Origin: Nonomuraea sp. NBC_00507
GTDB taxonomy: Bacteria > Actinomycetota > Actinomycetes > Streptosporangiales > Streptosporangiaceae
Direction of reading: 5' to 3'
DNA length: 64,000 bases
Assembly: GCF_036013525.1 (NCBI RefSeq)
Contig: NZ_CP107853.1
Span: 1,426,001-1,490,000 of the forward strand
Below, in pieces: positions 7,015-15,897 of the stretch; position 1 is the stretch's first letter; the number at the start of each line of letters is the position of its first letter. The position numbers were made by a program, and so were the translations under genes. The notes under the pieces were generated by a model that saw only the letters and a list, made by a program, of their open reading frames with translations, made no database searches and was not told where the DNA came from.

Positions 7015-8569
7015 ATGCAGGCACCGTACGACACCGAGGCCACCGCTGACGTCTTTGCGAAGGCGAGGAACACCTTCAACTGGCTCATCGGACACCTCAG
7101 CGACGCGCAGACCGGGACGCTTGCCCATGACCGGCTGGAGGAGACCATCACCGAGCAGGGCCGGGAGCTGCAGCGCCTGCTGCTGCAGGCCCACCTTGAC
7201 CTGCGCGCGCTGCGCGCGCTGCGCGAGCTGGAGCAGGTACACCACGCCCGCCACCCCGACGGTGGCGCCGCGGGCGTGATCGGCGCGGACGGGGTGATCC
7301 GGCGGCGGGTGGAGCTCGGGCACCACCGCCTGCTCGCCACGGTGACCGGGACGGTGACGCTCACCCGGTGCGCGTGGCGGGCCCCGGGGGGTGCGCAACG
7401 TGTATCCGGCGGACGCGGCGTTGTCGCTGCCGGCGGTGCGGCACTCGGCCGGGCTGGCCAAGCTCGCGGTCATCGAGACGGTGCGCGGCTCGTTCGACGT
7501 CGCCCTGGCGGCGATCACCACACGGTGCGGTCAGGTGATCGGCAAACGGCAGATCGAGCAGCTGGTCGCCCAGGCCGCGGCCGATGTCGACGCCTTCTAC
7601 ACCGCGCAGACGGTGCTGCCGTGCACGGCGTCCACGGTGCTGGCGATCAGCGTGGACGGCAAGGGCATCGCGATGCGCCCCGAAGCGCTGCGGCCCGCGA
7701 CCGCCAAGGCCGCCGCCCGCGCCCGGGCCACGTTCCGCACCCGGCTGGCGGCCGGGGAGAAACCGGCGCGCAAACGGATGGCGACGCTAGGGGTGGTCTA
7801 CGACGCCGAACCCGCACCCCGGCGGCCGCACGATGTGATCGCCGTCCCGGGCGGGCGATCCGGCCGGCGCCTGCCACGGGCCCGGCCGAACGCGACGCGC
7901 AAGTGGCTGTGCGGCTCGGTCGTCACCGGCCCCGGCCCTGTGATCGCCAAGGTGTTCGATCATGCCGAGGCTCGTGATCCCGCGCATGCCCGTCCCTGGG
8001 TCGTGCTGGTCGACGGGGCCCGCCACCAGCTCGACCTGATCATCGCCGAAGCCGCCCGGCGCCGCATCCGCGTCCACATCGTGATCGATTTCGTGCACGT
8101 GCTGGAGAAGTTATGGGCTGCTGCGTGGAGTTTGCACCCGCCCGCGGCGCCGGCCGCGGAGGACTGGGTCGCCGGGCATGCCCTGGCCCTGCTGGCCGGG
8201 CACACCGGCCAGGTCATCACCACGCTGAGGGCGCAGGCCGCCACAGCCGGCGCGCAGTACCGTGACGGCATCGACGCGTGCATCCGCTATCTGTCCAACA
8301 ACGCCGGGCATCTGCGGTATGACCAGGCGCTGGAGGCGGGATGGCCGATCGCGACCGGGGTGGTCGAGGGCGCGTGCCGTCATCTGATCGCCGACAGATT
8401 CGACCTGGCCGGGGCACGCTGGGGCCTGGCCGGAGCCGAGGCGGTGCTGAAGCTCCGCGCGCTGGTCGCCAACGGTCATCTGGAGGAGTACTGGGCTTTC
8501 CATCTCGCCCGACAACACGAACGCGTCCACCAGACCGGCTACCAGGACGGATACACCCTTACGGCTTGA
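7015..8569 (+). pseudogene. ISKra4-family transposase, interrupted by a single-base frameshift
   Basis: The N-terminal part (from MQAPYDTEATADVF at 7015) and the C-terminal part (from VRNVYPADAALSLP at 7391 to 8569) together make a transposase of about 515 residues. A run of six G at about 7385-7390 shifts frame; with five G it would read straight through. DDE-type blocks are visible: LAISVDGKGIAM, VVLVDGARHQLD and the late GVVEGACRHLIADR. The shift may be inactivating, a sequencing slip, or programmed, as in some ISs. A fragment of a related copy lies at 28.6-28.9 kb. Confidence 0.8.
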
Positions 8570-9251
8570 TCGCTTCACCCGCGTTCTGCAGCTAATCGCC
8601 GATCCAGGGCACGTTCGGACGCTAAACTGCACGTCAGAAGGTCGCAGGCTGGCGAAAATCGCGAAAAGCCCTAGTGACACGACTTCCCGAAAATGGGGTA
8701 TCCACCTGCGGCGATGTTGCTATGGTCTGGTGACATGCCTGGCCGAGGCGGCTATGCCGAAGGAACAGGGCGTCTTGGCTCTGCAACGTGTCGCAGATCA
8801 TGAGCACACTCAACGAGCGAGTTGGCCCACCGCGTCTTAGCTGCACTCGTCCCTGAGCGCAGCTTCGGCTCAGAACATGATCCTCGAACTCGCCTCGCCT
8901 TGGTTCCCTGACCAGGCATGATGCCGAGCCCTAGTGACACGCCGTATCAGCGTGATCGACGGCGTCCTCGCAGCTCAAGCCCCAGATCCGTGTGCTTTTC
9001 CTCTCACACACCTGCGGAACGCGGGCTTCAGTCACTCAGGAGGAGCCGCACCCAATTCGCACTGTCCCCGGTGGGGGTGCGTGGCGGCGTCGCAGTCGTA
9101 GGAGCCAACCCGGACAATTACGAGAGATCGAAGAGGGCGGACCTGCATTACGTGGCGAAACGATCCACGCCGTAAAATAACGACCTCGCCGCCATGCTCG
9201 ATGAAACCCCGAACCTTCAACCCTTCTCTGGAGCTGTATTGCACTCGCCGC
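8570..9251. other. Gene-poor spacer with a 15-bp direct repeat
   Basis: No convincing gene is seen on either strand. AGCCCTAGTGACACG occurs at 8667-8681 and again at 8927-8941, which could be the ends of a vanished insertion or its target duplication. The 9.0-9.25 kb part precedes the secreted-protein promoter. Confidence 0.4.
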
Positions 9252-9294
9252 GACAGGTCTGCGACAGTTCCGCGAAAGCGAGGTCGTGTAATTT
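9252..9294 (+). promoter_or_regulatory. Triple GACAG-type operator with -10 box (site 2 of 5)
   Basis: GACAG at 9252 and 9263 and GAAAG at 9274 are spaced 11 bp. After 10 bp comes TAATTT at 9289-9294, 60 bp upstream of the TTG start of the secreted protein. Outside the motif the sequence is not alignable with the other sites, so the match reflects conserved grammar and not recent duplication. Confidence 0.6.
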
Positions 9295-9353
9295 AAGGTC
9301 ATCGTCAGCTGACGATCAGGACTCGGACAAGAGATTCGCCTGAAGGAGGAGAC

Positions 9354-9983
9354 TTGACGAATCCGAAAGGCAGGTTCGTCCTGCTGGTCATGTTCCTGGT
9401 AGCTTCGGTCATGAGCGTCGCGCCTGCGAGCGCCAGTGGCGGGACGGTGGGCCGCCACACTACTGAGCGGACGGCCAGCAGGGCGGATGACCCCGTGGGT
9501 ACGGCAGGTATCGGTCAGCGCGTCGAAATACAGCATCAGTATGCGCACCGGAGCCTGTTCCAGTGTCCGGCGGACATCTGTAATCTCGGCGACGCCTACC
9601 GCGGACACAGTCTGTCCGTCATCTGCCAGGAGAGCGTGTACGTTCTCGTCTTCAACCACTGGAACAAACACGTGGGATTCATTCAGCCTAAATGGTTGAC
9701 ATCCCATGCTCCGCCGCCTAGGTGCTCGGATGCCGGCCGCGTTGCCCAGGTCCGCGAAGGCTTCTTCGAACCTCAGGCGGTCTACCAATGTCCGGCCGAT
9801 ATCTGTAATTCCGGACATATCCCACACGAAAGGATGTATGTCAGGCATATCTGTAGATATGGCACTTCAACATACCACTTGCTTTACGTTCCGGAGAACG
9901 GTTACGTTGGCTTCTATCCGGGCTTCGTCCGATTCCCCGATGAGGTATCTCCCACCCTCAAGGACTGCGACGAATTCCCCTAA
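9354..9983 (+). CDS. Secreted protein with two internal repeats (209 aa), function unknown
   Basis: TTG 9354 follows AAGGAGGA (9343-9350), a strong ribosome site. Residues 1-27 form a Sec signal peptide: basic start, FVLLVMFLVASVMSV core, ASA cleavage site. The mature part has two homologous units of about 55-60 residues, each opening with [FY]QCPADICN and containing paired cysteines and a closing VGF[IY] block. This suggests two SH3-like or other small beta domains. Base composition is less GC-rich than the neighbours. The promoter carries the operator shared with the six-cysteine peptide operon, so co-regulation is likely. No family is recognised. Confidence 0.75.
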   Translation: MTNPKGRFVLLVMFLVASVMSVAPASASGGTVGRHTTERTASRADDPVGTAGIGQRVEIQHQYAHRSLFQCPADICNLGDAYRGHSLSVICQESVYVLVFNHWNKHVGFIQPKWLTSHAPPPRCSDAGRVAQVREGFFEPQAVYQCPADICNSGHIPHERMYVRHICRYGTSTYHLLYVPENGYVGFYPGFVRFPDEVSPTLKDCDEFP

Positions 9984-10014
9984 ACGGAGGCTTATTCAAA
10001 CTCGACTTTGGCCG

Positions 10015-10435
10015 TTATCCCGTCGCGTAAGTCCAGGTCAGCTCGTCGTAGCTGATTTTCACGGGGTCGGCCACCCCTGCGGAGGAGTCGGCCGTACTCC
10101 TGGCAGCCGACCGGTGCCCCAGCACGACCATCTCGGTCGCGAGGTACTGACCGGTCGCGTGAGCCGTACAGGACGTGTTCTCCTGTACGGCTCGCTCCTC
10201 TTTCCCGTACGGCTCGCGCAGCCGCCTGTCCGGAACGACCCGCCGGCGCGCGGTCTCGTCCATCACCTGCCACGACAGCGGCGCACACTTCTTGTCGGGA
10301 AGGCCATGACAGCACCGGGTCCCGCTCGCGCCACTCCCAGCATTCCCGGCCGTTGTCGCGGTTCGATTGCGGGGCCCTGACCAGCAGTCGGGCAACGTAG
10401 TGAACCAGTGCGCAGCAGTGGCCTCGCCCTCGAAA
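10015..10435 (-). pseudogene. Possible remnant of a small protein gene
   Basis: The minus strand can be read as CCHGLPDKKCAPLSWQVMD, REPYGKEERAVQENTSCTAH and SYDELTWTYATG*. This has protein-like composition, with an apparent frame change upstream (WSGPRNRDNGRECWEW in another frame). No start, ribosome site or known family could be assigned. It may be a decayed gene or chance; treat it as weak. Confidence 0.25.
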
Positions 10436-10474
10436 GGCGAGGCCACTCTTGCTATGCGGAGCCACACCCAAAGA

Positions 10475-10849
10475 TCAATATGCCACGTACGCGCTCCAGT
10501 TCCAGTCGGGAGACTCTCTAACGCCCCAATATTGAAGGCCTCCACCAACGACCGGCTGGAGCCATTGCCTGCGGCCATTCACGACTATGCCCATCATGTA
10601 AGTTGTTGTGCATCGATTTCGTACTGTGTACCAGACAGCACCGTACGAGTCCGGGCCGACTGGTCCTGCCGATCTGACGGCGCAACCTCCAGGATCCATG
10701 GAAGTGGTTCCGGTCGCGTGAGCAGCAGTGGGTGCGAGGAGCAGGCTTGCCACCGCGGTAAGTACAGCGAAGGTAAGTTTCAGGGGGAGCGCAGCTTGAG
10801 CGCGTTTCCTGTCCATGATGGCGATCATCCTAGAAGTGCGTCGTAACAT
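10475..10849 (-). CDS. Small secreted protein (124 aa), function unknown
   Basis: ATG 10849 lies 11 nt after GAAAGG and gives MLRRTSRMIAIMDRK, then a long signal sequence with hydrophobic core LTFAVLTAVASLLLAP and TAAHA-TG cleavage. The mature part of about 80 residues has two cysteines, is rich in Gly, Trp and Tyr, and ends WNWSAYVAY. Size and style resemble the other small secreted proteins at 9.4 and 50.5 kb, but no triple-GACAG operator was found upstream of it. It is transcribed divergently from the 11 kb peptide copy. Confidence 0.6.
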   Translation of the reverse strand: MLRRTSRMIAIMDRKRAQAALPLKLTFAVLTAVASLLLAPTAAHATGTTSMDPGGCAVRSAGPVGPDSYGAVWYTVRNRCTTTYMMGIVVNGRRQWLQPVVGGGLQYWGVRESPDWNWSAYVAY

Positions 10850-11056
10850 GTTGTGTTGATCCTTTCGAGGTCTCACCTGACGAGGTCGAGTAGGGGGCGT
10901 AGTTGCCTAGCGGACCTGTTATAAGCACCGTGTCCTGCGAAGAACAAATAGACCGCACACCACTGTCAAACACCGGGAGTTCTCCTCAACGCTCCGCATA
11001 TATGGGGTAATTGGTGGCCGTCATTCTCTCTGTCGAGTATGATTACCTTCACTGTC

Positions 11057-11215
11057 AAAGGAGACAGCTGGAAGACAGGGCAGCGACAGCTGTGGACGTT
11101 ACTCTATTCATCGTCGTACTTCCTGCTTCAGAAAGGAGGGTTCCCGCAAGATTCGCCGACTGCGTAGTGGCATGGATGCTCGCTGCTACGGCGGTTTAGG
11201 CGACAGCAATTTCGA
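11057..11215 (+). repeat. Copy 2 of the promoter/leader repeat
   Basis: It aligns with 1441-1600 and with the inverse of 50535-50697. The signal-peptide-like stretch reads ARFADCVVAWMLAATAV and then stops. It has no start codon at the position where the 50 kb copy has TTG, so it is a non-coding relic between the promoter and the peptide gene. Confidence 0.7.
11063..11105 (+). promoter_or_regulatory. Triple GACAG operator with -10 box (site 3 of 5)
   Basis: GACAG at 11063, 11074 and 11085 is spaced exactly 11 bp, with TACTCT at 11100-11105 after 10 bp. A CTGTC, the inverse pentamer, sits one further 11-bp step upstream at 11052. It drives the orphan six-cysteine peptide. Confidence 0.65.
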
Positions 11216-11251
11216 AATTACCGCGACGGAAGGCGAAGGGGCTTTGCGCTC

Positions 11252-11443
11252 ATGATCAAGAATCTTAGCGACCGACTGCTCGCCGTGCTGGTACCGCGCA
11301 CCGAGGCTAGTGCCTGGGAGTTCACCAAGTACTGCCTCTGTTTGAATGGCTGGCATTACTACAAGACCTGCTCGTGGCTCGACCCGGCGGGAACGGAATA
11401 CAGCTGCGGCGGCTGCTGGAACAGCCAGGTTCGGTGCTCGTGA
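11252..11443 (+). CDS. Six-cysteine exported peptide precursor 4, orphan copy (63 aa)
   Basis: The leader MIKNLSDRLLAVLV plus PRTEASA is identical to that of peptide 3. The core has cysteines at 28, 30, 40, 52, 55 and 62, the same spacing as copies 1 and 2, then one extra Ser. The core is clearly diverged (KYCLCLNG, WLDPAGTEY, CGGCWNSQVRCS). It stands 5 kb from the export, redox and peptidase genes and must use them in trans if active. The start is fixed by alignment with the paralogues; the upstream GAAGGCGAAGGG is a weaker ribosome site than in copies 1-3. Conserved leader with variable core argues that the leader is read by shared machinery. Confidence 0.75.
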   Translation: MIKNLSDRLLAVLVPRTEASAWEFTKYCLCLNGWHYYKTCSWLDPAGTEYSCGGCWNSQVRCS

Positions 11444-11467
11444 TGGCAGCCGGGTGAGTTTGGGGGT

Positions 11468-11488
11468 GGCTCGCTGTGACCGCGGGCC
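11468..11488 (+). promoter_or_regulatory. Hairpin after peptide 4
   Basis: GGCTCGC / GCGGGCC with loop TGTGACC and one G-U pair matches the hairpins after peptides 1-3. The peptide gene was therefore duplicated together with its 3' structure. Confidence 0.45.
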
Positions 11489-11603
11489 CGACCGTGCGGT
11501 CGAGGCTGCACCGGGCCAAGAAGAAGGCACGGGCCGCACTAGGCAGTGTTTTGAAAGTGATCAATGGAAGCCTGATGCAGGCTGGTAGGGTTCCGCGTCG
11601 GGT

Positions 11604-12056
11604 CTACACGCCGTCTTTCTGCAGCAGGCGATGAAGTTCGAGGCGGAGGTCGTCCAGGTCGCTGTGCAGGGAGTCGACCCTGTGGAACAGGGCGGTCTGA
11701 GCGTGGTTGAGATGTTCGTTGATCTGCTGGCGAAGGCCGGCGACCTCGTCGCTGAGAGCTGCTAGGTCTTGGGTGATCTCGGCCCGGCTGTCGACGACCT
11801 CAGCCCGGGTACCGATGATCTCGGTGATCGCCACGGCCAGGGCGATCGCGAAGAGTCTGGGGTCGATTCCGCGGGCGCTGTCGGCACCGGGAGCGGTGTC
11901 GGCTTCGGCTGCTTGCATTCGGAGCCTCAAGTTGAGGATCTCCGCCTCTACACGTTCGGGACTGTACGGTTTTCGGCTCTGTCTCTCTTTCGGTGGTGAC
12001 GGAACGTTAGGCCAAGAGGATGCGGTGGCGGATTCTCTGAACTTTGATTTGATCAT
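11604..12056 (-). CDS. TnpC-like coiled-coil accessory protein of a Tn554-type element (150 aa)
   Basis: A charged N-terminus (SYSPERVEAEIL-type helix) is followed by long heptad-like helices, residues about 75-148 (AEVVDSRAEITQDLAALSDE, then VAGLRQQINEHLNHAQ and LHSDLDDLRLELHRLL). It is the third gene downstream of two large tyrosine recombinases on the same strand. In Tn554 this place is taken by TnpC, a small coiled-coil protein that affects transposition orientation. The assignment rests on position and character, not on a sequence match I can verify. Confidence 0.5.
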   Translation of the reverse strand: MIKSKFRESATASSWPNVPSPPKERQSRKPYSPERVEAEILNLRLRMQAAEADTAPGADSARGIDPRLFAIALAVAITEIIGTRAEVVDSRAEITQDLAALSDEVAGLRQQINEHLNHAQTALFHRVDSLHSDLDDLRLELHRLLQKDGV

Positions 12057-12243
12057 GGTCTGCGGAAACTAATTCGCGACTTCAAGGACTCGCATGTGAG
12101 GATCGAAGTGTCCCGTCAACAGGCGTCGCTGGGGCGCCCGAGGCTCGGAAGGGCCGAACCGGTGGGAGTAAGAGGCGGCTCACGGGGCGGCCGTATGCGT
12201 GACACGCGATCGGTGTCCTGAGTAGACCCCATCGGAACCCGGC

Positions 12244-14676
12244 TCACCCCTCTCGATGGACGCTTGGGAAGCCGAGGTCGACGGTGGTGCCGGAACGGCG
12301 GTCGATCTGGGCAAGTTTGTCCTCTGCTCCGGCGAGGCTAACCTTCAGACCTTCGACCTCTCCGAGCCAGCCTTCGCGTTCGGCTTCGGCGATGCGGGCG
12401 ATCAGGTTGTCGCGGATCTCGGCGATGCGGGGCCGATGGTCGGTCGAAGGCCAGTGCAGGGGGCACCGCAGACAACTGTGCTCGTGAATACATGGGGTGC
12501 CGAACGCGCGCCCGCAGGTCCCGGTCGCCACCTTTCTCAACTCGAAGTGGCCGAGGAACTCTTGCCATTCTTCGTCGGTAGGGACCCGGTATTCCTCGCT
12601 AGGACGCAGCGCCCGGCGTCGGGCGAGGAAGGCCAGGTGGGCCTGGATGGCTTCATCTGGATAGACGGCCTTATAGCCGAGAGTGACGTTGATATCTTGG
12701 TGCCCGGCTATGACCTGGGCGATGTGGGGCGGTAGCCCGCTGAGAATGGCATCGGTCAAAAACAACCTCCGAAAGTCATGGGGTGTGTAATGCAGCGGCT
12801 CGCCGGTCGCGGAGTCGATGAGACCGGTATCGGAGAGCGCAGTGTTGAGCAGGTGCCGGACGGTGCTGGGGTTCATGGCCTGGAGTTCGCCGCGCAGCAG
12901 CCGCTGGAACAGGAACGGTGCGGGTGTCCGCCACGCGCATTCACGGACGTCGTAGGAGGCGACGAGCGGGATGCTGCCGGTGGCGGCGCGGAGCCTGCAG
13001 ATGATGGCGCTGAGGACATCCGCCAGCTCCGGAGAAACAAGGAGCAGTCTTTCGGTATCGGTCTTGGACGGGGCGATCTGCAGCAGCGGCACGACTTCAC
13101 CGGTGGTGGGCAGCTTGTATTGGACCAGGCTGTGATGGGTCAGCTCGAGGAGCTCCTCGACGCGGACGCCGGTCGCTCGCAGGACCTCCACGATCGCGAA
13201 GCTCCAGAAGGCGCGGTCCTCCTCAAGGGTCAGGTCGCGACGTTTGCCGGTGGCGGGGTCGTCGGCCCAGATCTTGCCGGAGCAGGCCCGGCTGGAGGTG
13301 GTGGCGCGGAACAGGGTCTGTCCGGCGGCGGTGAAGCTGTCGCCGGGAGCGGTCTGGCGGGCGGCGGCCAGCAGCGCCGCTGTGTCCATGCGCCGCTGGT
13401 CGACAGTGCGAACCAGGATCGGCAGCACGGGAAGTCGTTCGCGGGTGCGGGCATCCATCCGCGACTTGCGGTGCCGTTTGGCCTTGCGACGGTCGACCTC
13501 TTCGCTTCCGACGGGGCAGGGGGCCACCCACCGGCCCCAGCGGCCCGGGTCCTCGATCGCCCACTGGGCCAGGTCGAGATAGAAGGCCCGGACCGGCGTC
13601 AGGCATTCGCGGAAGCTGATCCGCGGCACCGACGCCTCGGTCTTGCTGCCGTCGGGAGCGGTGACGGTCTTGGTTCTGGTGCGCAGCCGCTGCTTCCATG
13701 CATCGGCGACCTCGGCGGCCAGGTGGAGGCTGTCGATGCCGGGATGGTGCTCCTCCAGGTCGGCCCAGAACCGTTTGCCCAGGAACATTGAGAGCGACAC
13801 CAGGCTGGTGTAGTCCAGCGTGGGCTGGCGTTCGCGCAGGTAGTCCACCAGCAGGTCGCGGATCGGGCGGCAGACCAGCCCGTATCGGTCGATCAGTTCA
13901 TCGGGGGTGCGGGGCCGCGCGGTCCGCAGCGCACGGAGGCTGGCCGGCGCCTGATCGTCGAAGGCTCCCAGCGTCCGCAGCATCCGGTAGAACGCCGCAG
14001 TGTCGCCGACCGGCTTGGCATAGACCTCATTCTCGATGTCCAGCAAGTCCAGGACGTCCCCAGTGGTGATTTCGGTGAGGACGCCGCCCTTGGCCGCCAG
14101 GATCAACGCCGCGCGGTGGATGGTCCGCTGCGTGGCCAGCGGACTCACCTGCGGATCACCGTCGGCAAGGGCTCGCAGCCGGGCGAACCCGCTGCTGTCG
14201 CGGCACTGGGCCAGGACGCTGGTCAGGGCTCCCGGGCGGGGACGGCAGGTGAGCAGCCAAGGCAGGGACGGCCGGATGAGATCGCCGCCGATCGCGACGA
14301 ACACCGCCGCCGACAACTCTCCGGACCTCCACTGGGGCTGGCCTCGCTCGCGTAGCCACGCGTCGGGGAGCTGCCGCCATGAACCGGCGGCGGCTTCCGC
14401 GCCGCTGGTCCGCCACCGTTCCTGCCAGGTGTCTCCCGGCTGATCTTCCAGCCAGTCCAGCAGTGACGCCAACCCGCGGTTGCGGCAGTACTGGCTGTTG
14501 GGCTTGTCGAGGGTGAACGGCGCTCGGGTTAGCCGCGCGAACACCTCCGCGCGTTCCTGCCGGGTGGCCACCCAATCCGCCCCGGTTCTTCGCGCCGACA
14601 CCAGCGGCGATGCCGCCGCAGGTGGGAGGGCGACGTCGGGACTCCCGGCTTCGTCGAGGACCACGATCGGCGTCAT
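12244..14676 (-). CDS. Large tyrosine recombinase, TnpB-like (810 aa)
   Basis: The catalytic domain is in the C-terminal half. Arg is in RATGVRVEELLELTHH, the H-x-x-R box is HYTPHDFRRLFLTDA, then AGHQDINVTLGYKAVYP supplies the second His and the Tyr nucleophile. After it comes a cysteine-rich tail (GTCGRAFGTPCIHEHSCLRC) and a coiled coil. Length and domain order fit the second recombinase of Tn554-type transposons. Its start overlaps the stop of the upstream recombinase by 4 nt, so the two are coupled. Confidence 0.75.
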   Translation of the reverse strand: MTPIVVLDEAGSPDVALPPAAASPLVSARRTGADWVATRQERAEVFARLTRAPFTLDKPNSQYCRNRGLASLLDWLEDQPGDTWQERWRTSGAEAAAGSWRQLPDAWLRERGQPQWRSGELSAAVFVAIGGDLIRPSLPWLLTCRPRPGALTSVLAQCRDSSGFARLRALADGDPQVSPLATQRTIHRAALILAAKGGVLTEITTGDVLDLLDIENEVYAKPVGDTAAFYRMLRTLGAFDDQAPASLRALRTARPRTPDELIDRYGLVCRPIRDLLVDYLRERQPTLDYTSLVSLSMFLGKRFWADLEEHHPGIDSLHLAAEVADAWKQRLRTRTKTVTAPDGSKTEASVPRISFRECLTPVRAFYLDLAQWAIEDPGRWGRWVAPCPVGSEEVDRRKAKRHRKSRMDARTRERLPVLPILVRTVDQRRMDTAALLAAARQTAPGDSFTAAGQTLFRATTSSRACSGKIWADDPATGKRRDLTLEEDRAFWSFAIVEVLRATGVRVEELLELTHHSLVQYKLPTTGEVVPLLQIAPSKTDTERLLLVSPELADVLSAIICRLRAATGSIPLVASYDVRECAWRTPAPFLFQRLLRGELQAMNPSTVRHLLNTALSDTGLIDSATGEPLHYTPHDFRRLFLTDAILSGLPPHIAQVIAGHQDINVTLGYKAVYPDEAIQAHLAFLARRRALRPSEEYRVPTDEEWQEFLGHFELRKVATGTCGRAFGTPCIHEHSCLRCPLHWPSTDHRPRIAEIRDNLIARIAEAEREGWLGEVEGLKVSLAGAEDKLAQIDRRSGTTVDLGFPSVHREG

Positions 14677-15896
14677 GAGGTCCTGGTCCCGAACAACACG
14701 TCGAGCGTCTCGGGCCGGTAGCCTGCCGCTGGTGTCGGCGTGACCCGCTGAGCTGCTTGCCGGACCTGTTCGGCATGGTGAGCCAGGACCCGGCGGATCA
14801 CCTCTTCCTTGCGCGGCGTCAAGTAAATCTGAGTGGTTGTGAGCAGGGCGTGCCCAAGGACTGACTGGACATCGGTGAGCGGCAGGTCAGGGTCCTCGGC
14901 CATCCGATAGGCCGCCGTGTGACGCAGGGCATGCAAGGTCGCCGTACTTCCGGCCGCTTCACCGGCCCGCTCGAACATGCGGTGCGCCGCGTGATAGGTC
15001 AACGGCCGCAAGGGTCTGCGCAGGGTCCACCACAACGGCTGACGTCGTCCCTTGGGGAGCAGTTCGTCCATCTCCACCTGGTAGAGCCGCAGCCAGACGA
15101 ACGCGTCACTGGACGCCGGAAGCTCCTGGACCGCCCCGCTGCCCTTACGCGTCACCGTGATGAGCTGCCGGCCGGGATCGACGCCGCCCTGCGTCGCCGA
15201 CAACAGCTCCGAGGCCCGCGCCCCAGTCGAGACATAGAAGGCGACCAGCGCCCGATCCCGATGCGAGGGAAGGCGGGCGAAGATCTCGTTGAACTCCGCG
15301 TCCGGGATATTGCGAGGGATCCTGGTCGGCACCTTCGGCCGATACAGCCCCGTCCGCTCGTTGCGGTGCGGTTCCATCGGATTGTGGTGCGCATGCGCTC
15401 GCCCGGCCCGCCGCGACCGGTCTAGCGGGAACGGGTTGATGATCGGCCCGGTGCCCGCGTCGAGGTGGAAGTCGTAGAAGCGGCGAAGCACCGTCTCGCT
15501 GTGAGCCCGGACCGACGGAGCATACGCCTCGCCTACCGTACCGGCGGGCGCTTCGTCTGGCCTGCGCCAGTGCGGCCGCGCCGGTTTGCCCGCCACCAGC
15601 ATCCACCGGCAGAAATCACGAGCCTCCGCCCGGGTCGCCCTGTCCCAGGGCGACCCAATCGCCCAAAGGAACCGCATCCACCTCAACAAATCCATCCCAT
15701 AGGACCTGAGCGTCGCCTCGCTGCGATCTGCCGCCTGCAGGTCGCGCAAGAACACCGCGACCGGCTGCACCGCTGCCCCCGCAGGATCGATCAGCCGGAA
15801 CGGCTCCCACGGATCGCCCGTCTCCTCCAGGGCACCCACGATCGGGACCAGCAACTCGGCCAGATCCCGCTGCGACTCGTCTTCGAGCATGAGCAC
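14673..15896 (-). CDS. Tyrosine recombinase, TnpA-like (407 aa)
   Basis: An N-terminal SAM-like core-binding region (LRSYGMDLLRWMRFLWAIG) is followed by a catalytic domain. Arg is in STGARASELLSA, the H-x-x-R box is LHALRHTAAYRM, and LGHALLTTTQIYLTPRKEEV supplies the later His and the Tyr. It is the first gene of the trio TnpA-TnpB-TnpC with ATGA coupling to the second. The element ends were not identified; Tn554-type elements make no target duplication. Confidence 0.75.
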   Translation of the reverse strand: MLMLEDESQRDLAELLVPIVGALEETGDPWEPFRLIDPAGAAVQPVAVFLRDLQAADRSEATLRSYGMDLLRWMRFLWAIGSPWDRATRAEARDFCRWMLVAGKPARPHWRRPDEAPAGTVGEAYAPSVRAHSETVLRRFYDFHLDAGTGPIINPFPLDRSRRAGRAHAHHNPMEPHRNERTGLYRPKVPTRIPRNIPDAEFNEIFARLPSHRDRALVAFYVSTGARASELLSATQGGVDPGRQLITVTRKGSGAVQELPASSDAFVWLRLYQVEMDELLPKGRRQPLWWTLRRPLRPLTYHAAHRMFERAGEAAGSTATLHALRHTAAYRMAEDPDLPLTDVQSVLGHALLTTTQIYLTPRKEEVIRRVLAHHAEQVRQAAQRVTPTPAAGYRPETLDVLFGTRTS

Positions 15897-15897
15897 G

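Noticed and set aside
12778-13791. 337-codon plus-strand ORF opposite the large recombinase
   Set aside because: Gly/Asp-rich shadow; the recombinase on the other strand has all catalytic residues.
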